From NCBI RefSeq assembly GCF_900206265.1, contig NZ_LT907782.1, positions 2,356,001 through 2,420,000 of the forward strand: DNA of 64,000 nt. Direction: 5' to 3'. Numbering within the stretch: the first letter of the stretch is position 1; each line of letters starts with the position of its first letter. The stretch comes from Nitrosomonas ureae (GTDB lineage: Bacteria > Pseudomonadota > Gammaproteobacteria > Burkholderiales > Nitrosomonadaceae). The position numbers and the translations under genes are program-made. This document shows positions 38,465 to 48,169 of the stretch, in pieces. Under the pieces are notes generated by a model. The model ran no database searches and was not told the origin of the DNA. It saw only the letters and a list, made by a program, of their open reading frames with translations.

Positions 38465-39847
38465 TTATCGGGTAATGACATGTTCCGCCGGAATACCGCA
38501 GGCTTCTGCCAAGCGAAACCAGGCAAATTCACGCGCACTGGTAACGGGTGCTGAAGGTTTGCTCAACAAAATCAACCAAGGTTTTGTATTGCTGCTATCG
38601 ACCAATTCTTTAATCATGCGCTGTATGCCGCGATCCGGCAGGCGATGCGCTGCGACGCCCAGTAAAACTGGAGTTTTCATGCTATTGATCAGTGTGATCG
38701 CGGCATCGTGAGATTCCTGATCGATGATATTTAACCGACAAATCACCCGTTCAGGCCAAGGGGTTGCGGTATCCAGCTCAATGCCGAAAGCTTGTGCGTT
38801 GGCTGGAATGGAGACATTCTCAGGCGGGCGGGCTATGTCGACAGGTTTTACGCCTGCTTGCGGATCGGCATCGATAATTTCCGCTTTAACGTTGCGTCCC
38901 ATCAGATGCTGACGTAGCTCAATGTAATAGGGTAGATATAAGTCCAACTTAAACCGGTGTTCACTCCATTTCTGCATGATCCAGGAAAGGCCGAGCAATA
39001 ACAGTCGTGGAAATATGCCGTAAACTATCAGGCTGCCAATCAAAAAAGTAGCCCAAGCCATTCGTGTTTCCGCATCCTGTTTGCTTGTTCCTATCCTGCT
39101 TGCAATTGTTTGCGGATCATCCGGTATTTTTAAACCGGCAGCTTCTAAAGGCGAACCCAGAATTTGGGTTAACTTGGGTAAAGTGCCATCCGGCAATAAT
39201 GTTGTACCCCAGATGAAATTGTATTGCTTGGCGAGCATGAGCAATATCAACAACACTAATCCGGCTGCTAAGTAGCTCAGCCAGAGCTGGTGCATTAGCA
39301 TACTGATACGCCATTTGCCTACATTTCCCGTCAAGCAACTTTCACACCACGCGTGCGATGCAGACGATGCAATTGTGGGGTCATGCTTGTGCCTGTAAGG
39401 CAGCCAACGGGTTAAATGCGCTATGATGCCGCCACTTAAACTCTGTAAATTCAAGGTAATGCCAGATATCCATAGTAATAAGGAAATCAGATTAAACCCC
39501 AGTAATACCACAAGTAGCCAGTAAATATTCAACGTGGAAGATTCGCTTACCGCCTGGCTTGCTGCCAAAGCACCCAGGATCATCGCTATGATCAAACCAA
39601 TTCGGCGTGCGCGAATAAACTGTTGATTCGGTTGCCGTAGCTTATTTCCCAGTGCATTTTCGTAAATCAGATGATTGGCACGAATTTTCAATTGATGGAT
39701 AAATTCAGGATAACTAAAATCGCTGCTTGTAGAGCCGGGCATATTCTTGATGCTGGCATAAGATAGTTCCTCTCCTCTGATTGATTCGATTTTGCGTAAT
39801 TGCTCAATTCGCACCAGATCAGAAAACGTATATTTTTTTACTGACAT
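38465..39847 (-). CDS. DUF2868 membrane protein
   Basis: 460 residues with several membrane helices (RIGLIIAMILGALAA near 105, LLVVLLGFNLISLLLWI near 130, LSYLAAGLVLLILLML near 210, FLIGSLIVYGIFPRLLLLG near 290) and a soluble C-terminal domain. It precedes the DUF3482 GTPase by three bases; the conserved pairing suggests a membrane complex controlled by the GTPase. Function is unknown. ATG 39847 (MSVKKYTF) is preferred over an upstream TTG at 39868. Confidence 0.85.
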   Translation of the reverse strand: MSVKKYTFSDLVRIEQLRKIESIRGEELSYASIKNMPGSTSSDFSYPEFIHQLKIRANHLIYENALGNKLRQPNQQFIRARRIGLIIAMILGALAASQAVSESSTLNIYWLLVVLLGFNLISLLLWISGITLNLQSLSGGIIAHLTRWLPYRHKHDPTIASSASHAWCESCLTGNVGKWRISMLMHQLWLSYLAAGLVLLILLMLAKQYNFIWGTTLLPDGTLPKLTQILGSPLEAAGLKIPDDPQTIASRIGTSKQDAETRMAWATFLIGSLIVYGIFPRLLLLGLSWIMQKWSEHRFKLDLYLPYYIELRQHLMGRNVKAEIIDADPQAGVKPVDIARPPENVSIPANAQAFGIELDTATPWPERVICRLNIIDQESHDAAITLINSMKTPVLLGVAAHRLPDRGIQRMIKELVDSSNTKPWLILLSKPSAPVTSAREFAWFRLAEACGIPAEHVITR

Positions 39848-40013
39848 TGCGCGATCAATTCCAGACAAATAAAATAATCAAAAGGTTGTGGTTTATAGCG
39901 AATGAAAGATTCACAAGTATTCAAAAAATTAACCTAAATTTTCAGCAAAAAATTGCTGGAAAACAAGCTAAAATTGATCATCGCATCATTCAAAATAATG
40001 GCAGGAAAATTCC

Positions 40014-40715
40014 ATGAAGCCGGTTGCAATTTTTAGACATTTACCCATCGAAGGGCCGGGCTATTTTGCCACATTTCTCGACAACAATCATATTCCTTGG
40101 CGCTTAATTAAAATTGATGCAGGTGAAAAACTACCCAACGGCATCGATGAATTCAGCGGTTTAGTATTTATGGGTGGACCCATGAGCGTCAACGACGATT
40201 TACCCTGGATCAAATCGTCGCTGTCATTGATTCGCCAAGCGGTTACTGAGGAGATGCCGGTATTGGGTCATTGTTTGGGGGGGCAATTGATGGCCAAGGC
40301 GCTGGGTGGCATTGTCAAAGCCAGTCCGGTAAAGGAAATGGGGTGGGGTAAAGTCACCGTGCCTGATCATCACATTGCGCGGGAATGGTTCGGTGATCTA
40401 ACCACTTTCAACTCTTTTCATTGGCATGGTGAAGCTTTCAGTCTACCTCAAGGTGCTACGGGTATCTTATCCAGTCCATATTGTGAAAATCAAGCTTTTG
40501 CGCTCGGGATACATTTAGGCATGCAGTGCCATGTCGAAATGACAGAACGTTTAGTGCGAGATTGGTGCAGCGTGGCTGCAGAGGAGCTTGCCAGCTTAAA
40601 CGAAGCATCAGTGCAGTCAATAGATGAAATTGAAAAAAACTTGCCTGAGCGCGTGGCGGCATTAAATTCGGTAGCTGATGGCCTGTACAAAAAATGGATT
40701 GCACATTTGAAATAA
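40014..40715 (+). CDS. Class I glutamine amidotransferase domain protein
   Basis: 233 residues with the amidotransferase fold: the nucleophile elbow GHCLGGQ (Cys near residue 86), oxyanion segment MGGPMSVND and catalytic HVEM (His/Glu near 177). It is a stand-alone domain of the GMP-synthase-like type, as in GuaA-like hydrolases such as YfeJ or gamma-glutamyl peptidases. No partner synthetase is adjacent; the substrate cannot be predicted. Confidence 0.88.
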   Translation: MKPVAIFRHLPIEGPGYFATFLDNNHIPWRLIKIDAGEKLPNGIDEFSGLVFMGGPMSVNDDLPWIKSSLSLIRQAVTEEMPVLGHCLGGQLMAKALGGIVKASPVKEMGWGKVTVPDHHIAREWFGDLTTFNSFHWHGEAFSLPQGATGILSSPYCENQAFALGIHLGMQCHVEMTERLVRDWCSVAAEELASLNEASVQSIDEIEKNLPERVAALNSVADGLYKKWIAHLK

Positions 40716-40918
40716 TTTGTGAAGATTGTTTGTTATCAAGTCTTTCCTGGAATATTTACATTTTTAATCAATCGGTAAAGTGCTACACATTTGATTGAGA
40801 TCCAACAACGATTCGCCGTTATTCATTTTTCTGTCGCTTTCTGATCCGCTATCTGCGTTTCAATAGGTAGTGTTACTATACGGGCTTTAATAATAATTTT
40901 CGAAGGATTAGTACTAAC

Positions 40919-42166
40919 ATGTTTTCGCAGAAACACACTATAGAAAATATCGACCCGGATTTGTGGCGAGCAATTAAAGGCGAAGTACAACGCCAAGAAG
41001 AGTATATCGAATTAATTGCCTCGGAAAATTATGCGAGTCCCGCTGTGATGCAAGCCCAGGGTTCCGTTCTGACTAATAAGTATGCCGAAGGTTATCCAGG
41101 TAAACGCTATTATGGTGGTTGCATGTATGCGGATCAAGTGGAACAACTCGCGATTGATCGATTGAAAATGCTTTTTGGCGCCGAGTATGTAAATGTGCAA
41201 CCGCATTCCGGTTCTCAAGCCAATGCAGCGGTTTATCTCTCAGTGTTAAAACCAGGCGATACCTTGCTGGGTATGTCGCTAGCGCATGGAGGCCACTTGA
41301 CGCACGGTTCTAGTGTCAGTATGAGCGGGAAGATTTTTAATTCGGTTTCTTATGGGCTGGTTCCGGAAACCGAATTGCTTAATTATGATGAAGTCGAGAG
41401 ATTAGCCCATGAACATAAACCAAAAATGATTGTGGCTGGCGCTTCTGCTTATGCAAGAGTGATAGACTGGGGACGTTTCCGTAAAATAGCTGATGCTGTT
41501 GGAGCCTATTTATTAGTGGATATGGCACATTATGCCGGATTGGTAGCAGCGGGTTTTTATCCAAATCCTGTTGGAATCGCTGATTTTGTCACCAGCACCA
41601 CACACAAAACATTGCGTGGTCCGCGTGGAGGCATCATTATGGCCAAGCCTGAGCACGAAAAAGCATTGAATTCTGCAATTTTCCCGCAAACTCAAGGCGG
41701 TCCATTGATGCATGTTATTGCAGCCAAAGCTGTTTCATTTAAGGAGGCCGCAAGCAAGGAATTTAAGGATTATCAGGAGCAGGTGATTGATAACGCGAGA
41801 GTTATGGCCAAAGTGTTAATCAACCGCGGATTGAGAATTGTGTCAGGTCAGACCGATTGTCATTTATTTCTGGTTGATTTGCGCGCGATGAACTTAACCG
41901 GTAAACAAGCAGAAGAATCGCTAGAAAGAGCGCATATCACGGTTAACAAAAATGCCATTCCCAATGACCCTCAAAAGCCATTTGTTACCAGTGGCATCCG
42001 TATTGGATCGCCTGCAATAACTACTCGAGGTTTCAGAGAACTGGAAGCGGAGCAATTGGCAAATCTGATTGCAGACGTTCTGGCTGCACCGGAAGATTCG
42101 GCAGTCATATCGCGTGTAGCTACCGAGGCAAAACAATTATGTGCAAAATTTCCGGTGTATGGATAA
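40919..42166 (+). CDS. glyA: Serine hydroxymethyltransferase
   Basis: PLP enzyme that interconverts serine and glycine with tetrahydrofolate, the main source of one-carbon units. 415 residues, standard length. Motifs include [19 protein letters not shown], the HGGHLTHG cofactor region and the PLP-lysine motif [14 protein letters not shown]. Order glyA-nrdR-ribD is typical of proteobacteria. A strong upstream hairpin or glycine riboswitch is not visible. Confidence 0.98.
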   Translation: MFSQKHTIENIDPDLWRAIKGEVQRQEEYIELIASENYASPAVMQAQGSVLTNKYAEGYPGKRYYGGCMYADQVEQLAIDRLKMLFGAEYVNVQPHSGSQANAAVYLSVLKPGDTLLGMSLAHGGHLTHGSSVSMSGKIFNSVSYGLVPETELLNYDEVERLAHEHKPKMIVAGASAYARVIDWGRFRKIADAVGAYLLVDMAHYAGLVAAGFYPNPVGIADFVTSTTHKTLRGPRGGIIMAKPEHEKALNSAIFPQTQGGPLMHVIAAKAVSFKEAASKEFKDYQEQVIDNARVMAKVLINRGLRIVSGQTDCHLFLVDLRAMNLTGKQAEESLERAHITVNKNAIPNDPQKPFVTSGIRIGSPAITTRGFRELEAEQLANLIADVLAAPEDSAVISRVATEAKQLCAKFPVYG

Positions 42167-42232
42167 TCCCAAACTGAACTTATGCAGCTATGAAAGTGAC
42201 CATGACTTGATGGCTGCAGATCATGTTTAAAT

Positions 42233-42679
42233 ATGAAGTGTCCCTTTTGTAATACCGATGACACCAATGTCATAGACTCGCGTGTCAGTGAAGATGGGCA
42301 CAAAATTCGCCGTCGGCGGCGATGCCTGGCTTGCGATAAGCGCTTTACAACCTATGAAACGATCGAATTGCGTTTACCCCAGGTAGTGAAGCACGATGGT
42401 ACGCGTGCGGAATTTGATCGTAACAAATTGTTAACAGGCTTTAAACGAGCGCTTCACAAACGCCCCGTTCCAACCAGTTATGTTGATGCGGCAATTGATC
42501 GTATTGTGCAAAAATTCCTGGCTAAGGGCGAACGCGAAGTTTCATCACGCAGTATTGGTGAGAGCGTGATGGAAGAGCTTTATAAGCTTGACAAGGTAGC
42601 GTATATTCGATTTGCGTCAGTTTATAAAAGCTTTCAGGATGTAGATGATTTTCGTGATGCGATTAAGGAGGTGCAATAA
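42233..42679 (+). CDS. nrdR: Transcriptional repressor NrdR
   Basis: Nucleotide-sensing repressor of ribonucleotide reductase genes. 148 residues: N-terminal zinc ribbon (CPFC near residue 3 and CLAC near 31) and ATP-cone domain ([16 protein letters not shown] to [12 protein letters not shown]). Length and motif order are standard. It lies 66 bp after glyA. Confidence 0.97.
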   Translation: MKCPFCNTDDTNVIDSRVSEDGHKIRRRRRCLACDKRFTTYETIELRLPQVVKHDGTRAEFDRNKLLTGFKRALHKRPVPTSYVDAAIDRIVQKFLAKGEREVSSRSIGESVMEELYKLDKVAYIRFASVYKSFQDVDDFRDAIKEVQ

Positions 42680-42791
42680 CCGGAGCCGCTAACACAGGAA
42701 AAGCATCCTGAATTCATCCGGGTTTTTAGTGAATGTGAATGTTTCTTAAGCTGGATTACCCTATCTTTTATCTTGTGAGAGATAATTTTAG

Positions 42792-43892
42792 ATGTTCTCT
42801 TCCGTTGATTATGCCTTTATGTCCTATGCACTGCGTCTGGCAGAAAAAGGACTCTACAGCACAACACCTAATCCTCGTGTAGGATGCGTACTCACTCTAG
42901 ACGATCGAATCATTGGTAGTGGCTGGCACGAAAAAGCGGGACAGTCGCATGCGGAAATTAATGCGCTAGCCTCAACCTCAGAGGCGGCCTGTGGTGCAAC
43001 AGCCTATATAACATTGGAGCCTTGCAGTCATTATGGACGCACGCCCCCCTGTGTTAACGCCCTGATTGATGCTGGAATTACCAAGGTCATAATAGCCATG
43101 GAAGATCCCAATCCCATGGTAAGCGGACGCGGCTGCGTGCTTCTGGAGCAAGCAGGCATCACTGTACAAACAGGTTTATTGCAAGCACAAGCACAAGCAC
43201 TCAATATAGGTTTTATGATGCGCATGATGCATAAAAAGCCATGGATCAGATTGAAAACCGCTGCTAGTCTGGATGGTAAAACAGCATTGAACAATGGCAT
43301 CAGCCAATGGATAACTGGCGAGGCTGCACGACAGGATGGACATCGATGGCGCGCGCGCTCATGCGCTATCATGACAGGCATTGGCACAGTAAAATCCGAT
43401 AACCCACAATTATCAGTTCGGCATGCCGAAACAGCGCGTCAACCTAAAAAAATCATCGTGGATAGCCACTTGAACATACCGTTGAATGCGAAATTGCTTC
43501 AAAGTGGCGGTGAAGTACTAATCTTTACTGCGCATGATGAGAGCGTGGAGAAGAAGGAGGCGCTTAGTAGAATGGGTGCTCAAGTCATTGTTATGCCCAA
43601 TGAGAAAGGTGCGGTTGACCTGAAAAAAATGATGACCGTATTAGCTGCTATGGAAATCAATGAAGTGCTGGTAGAAGCTGGGCGTGAATTGAATGGCGCA
43701 TTGATTGAAGCGGGATTGGTCGATGAAATGATTTTTTACCTTGCGCCACATTTGCTTGGTGACGATGCAAGAGGAATGATTAAACTACCTGAATTAACAT
43801 CCCTTGAGCAAAAAAAAGAATTGAAAATTCAGGATGTGCGCATGATCGGGCAGGACATTCGGGTCATCGCAAAATTTCCACAAAGCTGCTGA
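42792..43892 (+). CDS. ribD: Riboflavin biosynthesis bifunctional deaminase/reductase
   Basis: Carries out the second and third steps of riboflavin synthesis (pyrimidine deaminase and NADPH reductase). The 366-residue protein has the N-terminal deaminase zinc site (HAEINAL, PCSHYGRTPPC) and the C-terminal reductase domain (LKTAASLDGKTAL, ITGEAARQDGHRWRARS, IVDSHL, VEAGRELNGALI). No FMN riboswitch is visible in the 112-bp gap upstream. It converges with the regulator gene 13 bp downstream. Confidence 0.97.
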   Translation: MFSSVDYAFMSYALRLAEKGLYSTTPNPRVGCVLTLDDRIIGSGWHEKAGQSHAEINALASTSEAACGATAYITLEPCSHYGRTPPCVNALIDAGITKVIIAMEDPNPMVSGRGCVLLEQAGITVQTGLLQAQAQALNIGFMMRMMHKKPWIRLKTAASLDGKTALNNGISQWITGEAARQDGHRWRARSCAIMTGIGTVKSDNPQLSVRHAETARQPKKIIVDSHLNIPLNAKLLQSGGEVLIFTAHDESVEKKEALSRMGAQVIVMPNEKGAVDLKKMMTVLAAMEINEVLVEAGRELNGALIEAGLVDEMIFYLAPHLLGDDARGMIKLPELTSLEQKKELKIQDVRMIGQDIRVIAKFPQSC

Positions 43893-43905
43893 GTCAATCG
43901 TAGAT

Positions 43906-44469
43906 TTATTCCCGCAAAGGTCTTTTGGCAAGTTTGCGTTGTAGCGTGCGACGATGCATATTCAATATTCTTGCTGTCACCGAGATATTATTGTCATTTT
44001 CTGCAAGAATACGTTGAATATATTCCCACTCTAAGCGACCTACTGACAAAGGGTGGGCGCTGATAGGTATATCCGCTTCTCCAACTGTACGTTCAAAAGC
44101 TGACAAAATTTGATCGGCATCGACAGGTTTTGCAAGATAATGGGTGGCACCAAGTTTAATTGCTTCAACAGCTGTGGCGATGCTGGCATAGCCGGTTAAC
44201 ATGACAATACGGGTACCCGGATCGAGCATTCTTAATTTTTCAACCAATACCAATCCAGATTCGCTGGATAATTTTAGATCAATAATGGCATACTCAGGTG
44301 TGGATTGCTCAGCCAGGCATAAGGCATCTTCAGTAGCATGCGCGCACGTCACGAAAAAGCCGCGTTTTCTCATAGCTTTTGTGAGTACTTCGCAGAAAAT
44401 GGTGTCGTCATCGACGATCAATAGACTGGGGTCTTCGGCACTACTGTCCGTTAATGTAGATTCGATCAT
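43906..44469 (-). CDS. regA: Response regulator, RegA/PrrA/ActR family
   Basis: 187 residues: receiver domain with acidic pair DDD (20-22), phospho-acceptor Asp near residue 64 (AIIDLKLSSESG), TGYAS and Lys in LAKPVD; then a short proline linker and a Fis-type helix-turn-helix (LEWEYIQRILAENDNNISVTARILNMHRRTLQRKL from about residue 146). In phototrophs and autotrophs RegA controls CO2 fixation, respiration and nitrogen genes by redox. It overlaps regB by four bases. Confidence 0.92.
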   Translation of the reverse strand: MIESTLTDSSAEDPSLLIVDDDTIFCEVLTKAMRKRGFFVTCAHATEDALCLAEQSTPEYAIIDLKLSSESGLVLVEKLRMLDPGTRIVMLTGYASIATAVEAIKLGATHYLAKPVDADQILSAFERTVGEADIPISAHPLSVGRLEWEYIQRILAENDNNISVTARILNMHRRTLQRKLAKRPLRE

Positions 44470-45734
44470 GTGGCTGATCCTATCAATGGTAAAACGACTT
44501 GTGTACAGGCTCCGCCACTTTCAAGATTAAATAAACGAACGCTACCACCAAATCGTTCTATATTGGCATTAGCCAGAAATAAGCCGATGCCGAATCCCTG
44601 TCCGGGCGCTTTGCTGGAAAAAAAAGCCTCGCCGGCACGCTGCAATGCTTCTGCTGAGAGTCCTTTGCCATCATCAATAATTTCCAGCTGCAGTAATTGA
44701 TTATCCCAATGGCTGCTGATTTCAATGCATTCCGAAGAGGCATCGGCGGCGTTATTCAACAGATTGAGGATGGATTGATTTAGTAGTTGATTATCCATAA
44801 TTCGAGGTATGGGTTGTGTGCCTGTACTTTGATATGTAAATTTAACAGCGGGACGTATCAGTTTCCATTTGTCTAAAATCTGACGGAGAAATTCGTCAAC
44901 AGCAAGCTCGCTGCCATGTTCGGCTCTTGTTTGCCCCGCTTTTGCCAGCAAATGGGTCAAAGTTTGCTTACAATGGGCAATCTGATCCCGTAAAATATGA
45001 ATGTTGCTCTGGAATTCAGCGTCATGCGTATATTCTTGCTGTAATTCGCCGGTTACTACCGCCATCGTCGAGAGAGGTGTACCTAGTTCATGAGCAGCAC
45101 CTGCGGCCAATGTGCCCAGAGCGATAATTTGTTCATTGCGCAAAGCATGTTCGCGCGCCTTGGCGAGGTCGCGATCCCGATCTCGAATGGAAGAACTCAT
45201 TCTAACGACGAACCAGGCAATTATGACTGTACTTAATACAAATGCTAACCACATTCCGGATACATGCAATGCAAACTCTATAAGATGATTGCTATGTTCG
45301 TGTGGAAGTGGGATATAAATGAATAATAACAGGGTATAGCAGGCTATTGTAATAATAGCCATGATCCAGGTATAGCGCCATGGTAATGTAGCGGCTGCGA
45401 TGGTCAGGGGTAGCAAGAATAATGAAATAAAAGGATTGGTTGATCCGCCACTGAAATATAGCAGGGTGCTCAGTGCCAGAACATCAATCAGCAATTGAAA
45501 AAAAAATTCCAAGTGAGAGACTGGCCATTTACGGTGTAGTCGTATCCATGTAAGCAGATTTATTACTGCAAGTAGTATCACAACGAAGATCATGGGCAGC
45601 CAGGGAATTACAATATCAATGCTCCAATACACAATGGTAAATGTGAGGCACTGAGCAAATATAGCGATATTTCGGAGCAGAAATAATCGATGTAAGTTTT
45701 TGCTAAGTGGTGATTGACTGAGATCGCTAAACAT
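44466..45734 (-). CDS. regB: Redox sensor histidine kinase, RegB/PrrB/ActS family
   Basis: Membrane kinase that responds to the quinone pool. 422 residues with about six N-terminal membrane helices, the ubiquinone-binding heptapeptide GGSTNPF at 96-102 (family consensus GGxxNPF), H-box AAHELGTPLSTMAVV near residue 215, a nearby cysteine (DQIAHCKQTL) at about the place of the redox-active cysteine in RegB, and the HATPase boxes NLLNNAADAS, DDGKGLS and GFGIGLFLA. First gene of a regB-regA pair, divergent from the DAHP synthase gene. Confidence 0.93.
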   Translation of the reverse strand: MFSDLSQSPLSKNLHRLFLLRNIAIFAQCLTFTIVYWSIDIVIPWLPMIFVVILLAVINLLTWIRLHRKWPVSHLEFFFQLLIDVLALSTLLYFSGGSTNPFISLFLLPLTIAAATLPWRYTWIMAIITIACYTLLLFIYIPLPHEHSNHLIEFALHVSGMWLAFVLSTVIIAWFVVRMSSSIRDRDRDLAKAREHALRNEQIIALGTLAAGAAHELGTPLSTMAVVTGELQQEYTHDAEFQSNIHILRDQIAHCKQTLTHLLAKAGQTRAEHGSELAVDEFLRQILDKWKLIRPAVKFTYQSTGTQPIPRIMDNQLLNQSILNLLNNAADASSECIEISSHWDNQLLQLEIIDDGKGLSAEALQRAGEAFFSSKAPGQGFGIGLFLANANIERFGGSVRLFNLESGGACTQVVLPLIGSAT

Positions 45735-45994
45735 GACGCATGTATAGGATGAATTTTTAATCTGTTTAAAAAAAAGAACATTAGCTGAAATTTTCCAAAA
45801 TAGCTATGCGACAAATTGTCTCAGGGGGATCAGGATGATTCAGGCAGTAATATAGTTGCTTATTGGCAATCCTCAATAGTATTCTGCAATTTGAACATAG
45901 CTGAGGTCATGGTAACTGATGGTTTTTTCGGGTAAAATCCTTGACACGTTTATCGTGTGCTTGAAAATTGGCTTTATCTTTTTGAAATTACTTT

Positions 45995-47113
45995 ATGATT
46001 CTTATTCTTGTTCCCAATACCCGCCCTGAAAGTCCGGAATATAAGCAGTTGATGGCGCATCTAGCAAATTTCTCAGGGATATCAACACGCATTCATACCG
46101 AAGTCGGTGCCGAGCAAACACTAACAGAGATATATTTAATCGGTAACACCAAAGTGCTATCTATTGAAGATATGAATTGCTTGCCCTGTGTCGATCGCGT
46201 TGTACGTATATCCGAGGAATATCGTGTACTAGGTAGGCACAAAAATGACGATCGTCCAACTTATTTTGAATATAACGGTGTTCGTTTTGGACAGGAAACG
46301 TTGAATGTGTTTGCCGGCTTATGCGCTGTGGATACCATTGAGCACGTTGAAATGATGATGAAGGCATTGCGTGAGCATGATCAAGTTTGTACGCGTATGG
46401 GTGCTTATAAGCCGCGTACCAGTCCATATTCATTCCAGGGGCATGGTAAAACTTGCTTGCCCTATGTGTTTGATCTGGCAGGGAAGTACGGTATAAAAGT
46501 GATTGCTATGGAGATTACGCATGAGTCTCATTTGGAAGAGATACGTAATGCACTTTATCAGACAGGCAATGCGACCGGTGTTATGCTGCAGATCGGGACC
46601 AGGAATACACAAAATTTTGAACTATTGAAAATCGTGGGGCGCCAGCAGGCTTTTCCGGTATTGATTAAGCGGGGTTTTGGTATCACTTTGGATGAATCTT
46701 TGAACGCTGCAGAGTATTTGGCTTCGGAAGGGAACCGGAAAGTGATTTTTGGTCTGCGTGGTATGAAGACAAATATGGGTGATCCACATCGTAATTTTGT
46801 CGATTTCTCGCATGTGCCGGTCGTCAAGCGCTTGACACGCATGCCGGTCTGTATAGATCCCTCCCATTCAGTCGGTACACGCGCGGGTTCACCGGATGGC
46901 ATAATGGATATTATGCATGTAACTGCACAAGGTATCGTTGCAGGCGCCAATATGGTTTTGGTGGATTTTCATCCGGTGCCTGCTAACGCATTGGTGGATG
47001 GGCCACAAGCTTTACTGATAAAAGAATTGCCACAATTCTTGGAGGATGTTCAAATTGCCCGGGAGGCATATGAGAAACGCATTCTTTTGGCTGAGCGTTA
47101 TCGGGAAATATAA
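45995..47113 (+). CDS. 3-deoxy-7-phosphoheptulonate (DAHP) synthase, type I-beta like
   Basis: Condenses PEP and erythrose 4-phosphate, the first step of the shikimate pathway. 372 residues: an N-terminal ferredoxin-like regulatory domain (about 1-75, MILILVPNTRPESPEYKQL) and the DAHPS/KDO8PS barrel with KPRTSPYSFQGHG, QIGTRNTQNFELL, CIDPSHSVGTR and MVDFHPVPA-like segments. Divergent from regB across a 260-bp gap. Confidence 0.93.
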   Translation: MILILVPNTRPESPEYKQLMAHLANFSGISTRIHTEVGAEQTLTEIYLIGNTKVLSIEDMNCLPCVDRVVRISEEYRVLGRHKNDDRPTYFEYNGVRFGQETLNVFAGLCAVDTIEHVEMMMKALREHDQVCTRMGAYKPRTSPYSFQGHGKTCLPYVFDLAGKYGIKVIAMEITHESHLEEIRNALYQTGNATGVMLQIGTRNTQNFELLKIVGRQQAFPVLIKRGFGITLDESLNAAEYLASEGNRKVIFGLRGMKTNMGDPHRNFVDFSHVPVVKRLTRMPVCIDPSHSVGTRAGSPDGIMDIMHVTAQGIVAGANMVLVDFHPVPANALVDGPQALLIKELPQFLEDVQIAREAYEKRILLAERYREI

Positions 47114-47215
47114 AATCCCGGTGTAATTTAAAAAAACTGGTAAGTTTTGTTGTGGGCAAAGCTTTTCTATTGCCAAATGAGTGCAAACACAATATCCATT
47201 GTTGGAGAATGAAAA

Positions 47216-48160
47216 ATGATCAAAGTACTACTCTCAAATCCAAGAGGTTTCTGTGCCGGTGTGGACCGTGCGATCGAGATTGTGGAAAGAGCGCTTACTA
47301 TGCATGGCGCTCCGATTTATGTGCGTCATGAGGTGGTGCATAATCGATTTGTAGTAGAAAATCTGGAGAAGAAAGGCGCAGTCTTTGTAGAAAACTTGGA
47401 TGAGGTGCCACAAGACAGTATTCTAATTTTTAGTGCGCATGGCGTTTCTCATGCGGTACGCCGGGAAGCAGCCGATCGTAAATTGAAAGTGTTTGATGCA
47501 ACTTGTCCGCTGGTTACCAAGGTTCATGTTGAAGTAGGTAAGATGCGTAAAGAGGGTAAAGAGATCATTATGATCGGGCATCAAGGTCATCCTGAAGTTG
47601 AGGGGACCATGGGTCAGATTGAAGGTGAAGACAAAGGGATGTATTTGGTAGAAACGGAGATGGATGTTGAGGCTTTAACGGTAAAAGATGAAACCAATTT
47701 GGCTTACGTGACCCAAACCACCTTATCTGTCGATGATGCTGCACGCATTGTCAATGCCCTAAAAAAACGTTTTCCGATGATTACCGGCCCTAAGAAAGAC
47801 GATATTTGCTATGCCACGCAGAATCGTCAAGATGCTGTTAAAAAAATGGTTAACCAATGTGATTTAGTTATCGTGGTTGGTTCTCCCAATAGCTCGAATT
47901 CAAATCGTCTTTGTGAAGTGGCGAGGAATGCCAATGTGGAATCTTATATGGTAGATCGTGCCGAGCAGCTGCAGGAAGCATGGTTTATTGGAAAGAAAAT
48001 TATTGGTATTACGGCTGGAGCCTCAGCCCCTGAAATTCTTGTGCAACAAGTGATATCCAGACTCAAACAAATAGGCGCTGATCAAATTGGTGAAGATGTG
48101 CTGATAGAAGAGTTGAGTGGGGTAGTGGAATCGGTTGTATTTCCATTGCCCAAGGCTTGA
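47216..48160 (+). CDS. ispH: 4-hydroxy-3-methylbut-2-enyl diphosphate reductase
   Basis: Last step of the MEP isoprenoid pathway, making IPP and DMAPP. 314 residues with the three iron-sulphur cysteines in [10 protein letters not shown] (Cys12), [11 protein letters not shown] (near 96) and [11 protein letters not shown] (near 198), plus HEVVHN and the EVEGT substrate motif. It runs convergently with thiO, nine bases away. Confidence 0.97.
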   Translation: MIKVLLSNPRGFCAGVDRAIEIVERALTMHGAPIYVRHEVVHNRFVVENLEKKGAVFVENLDEVPQDSILIFSAHGVSHAVRREAADRKLKVFDATCPLVTKVHVEVGKMRKEGKEIIMIGHQGHPEVEGTMGQIEGEDKGMYLVETEMDVEALTVKDETNLAYVTQTTLSVDDAARIVNALKKRFPMITGPKKDDICYATQNRQDAVKKMVNQCDLVIVVGSPNSSNSNRLCEVARNANVESYMVDRAEQLQEAWFIGKKIIGITAGASAPEILVQQVISRLKQIGADQIGEDVLIEELSGVVESVVFPLPKA

Positions 48161-48169
48161 ATGGGTTGA

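Noticed and set aside
42680..42791. FMN riboswitch before ribD
   Set aside because: The expected conserved RFN-element sequences are not present in the 112-bp gap.
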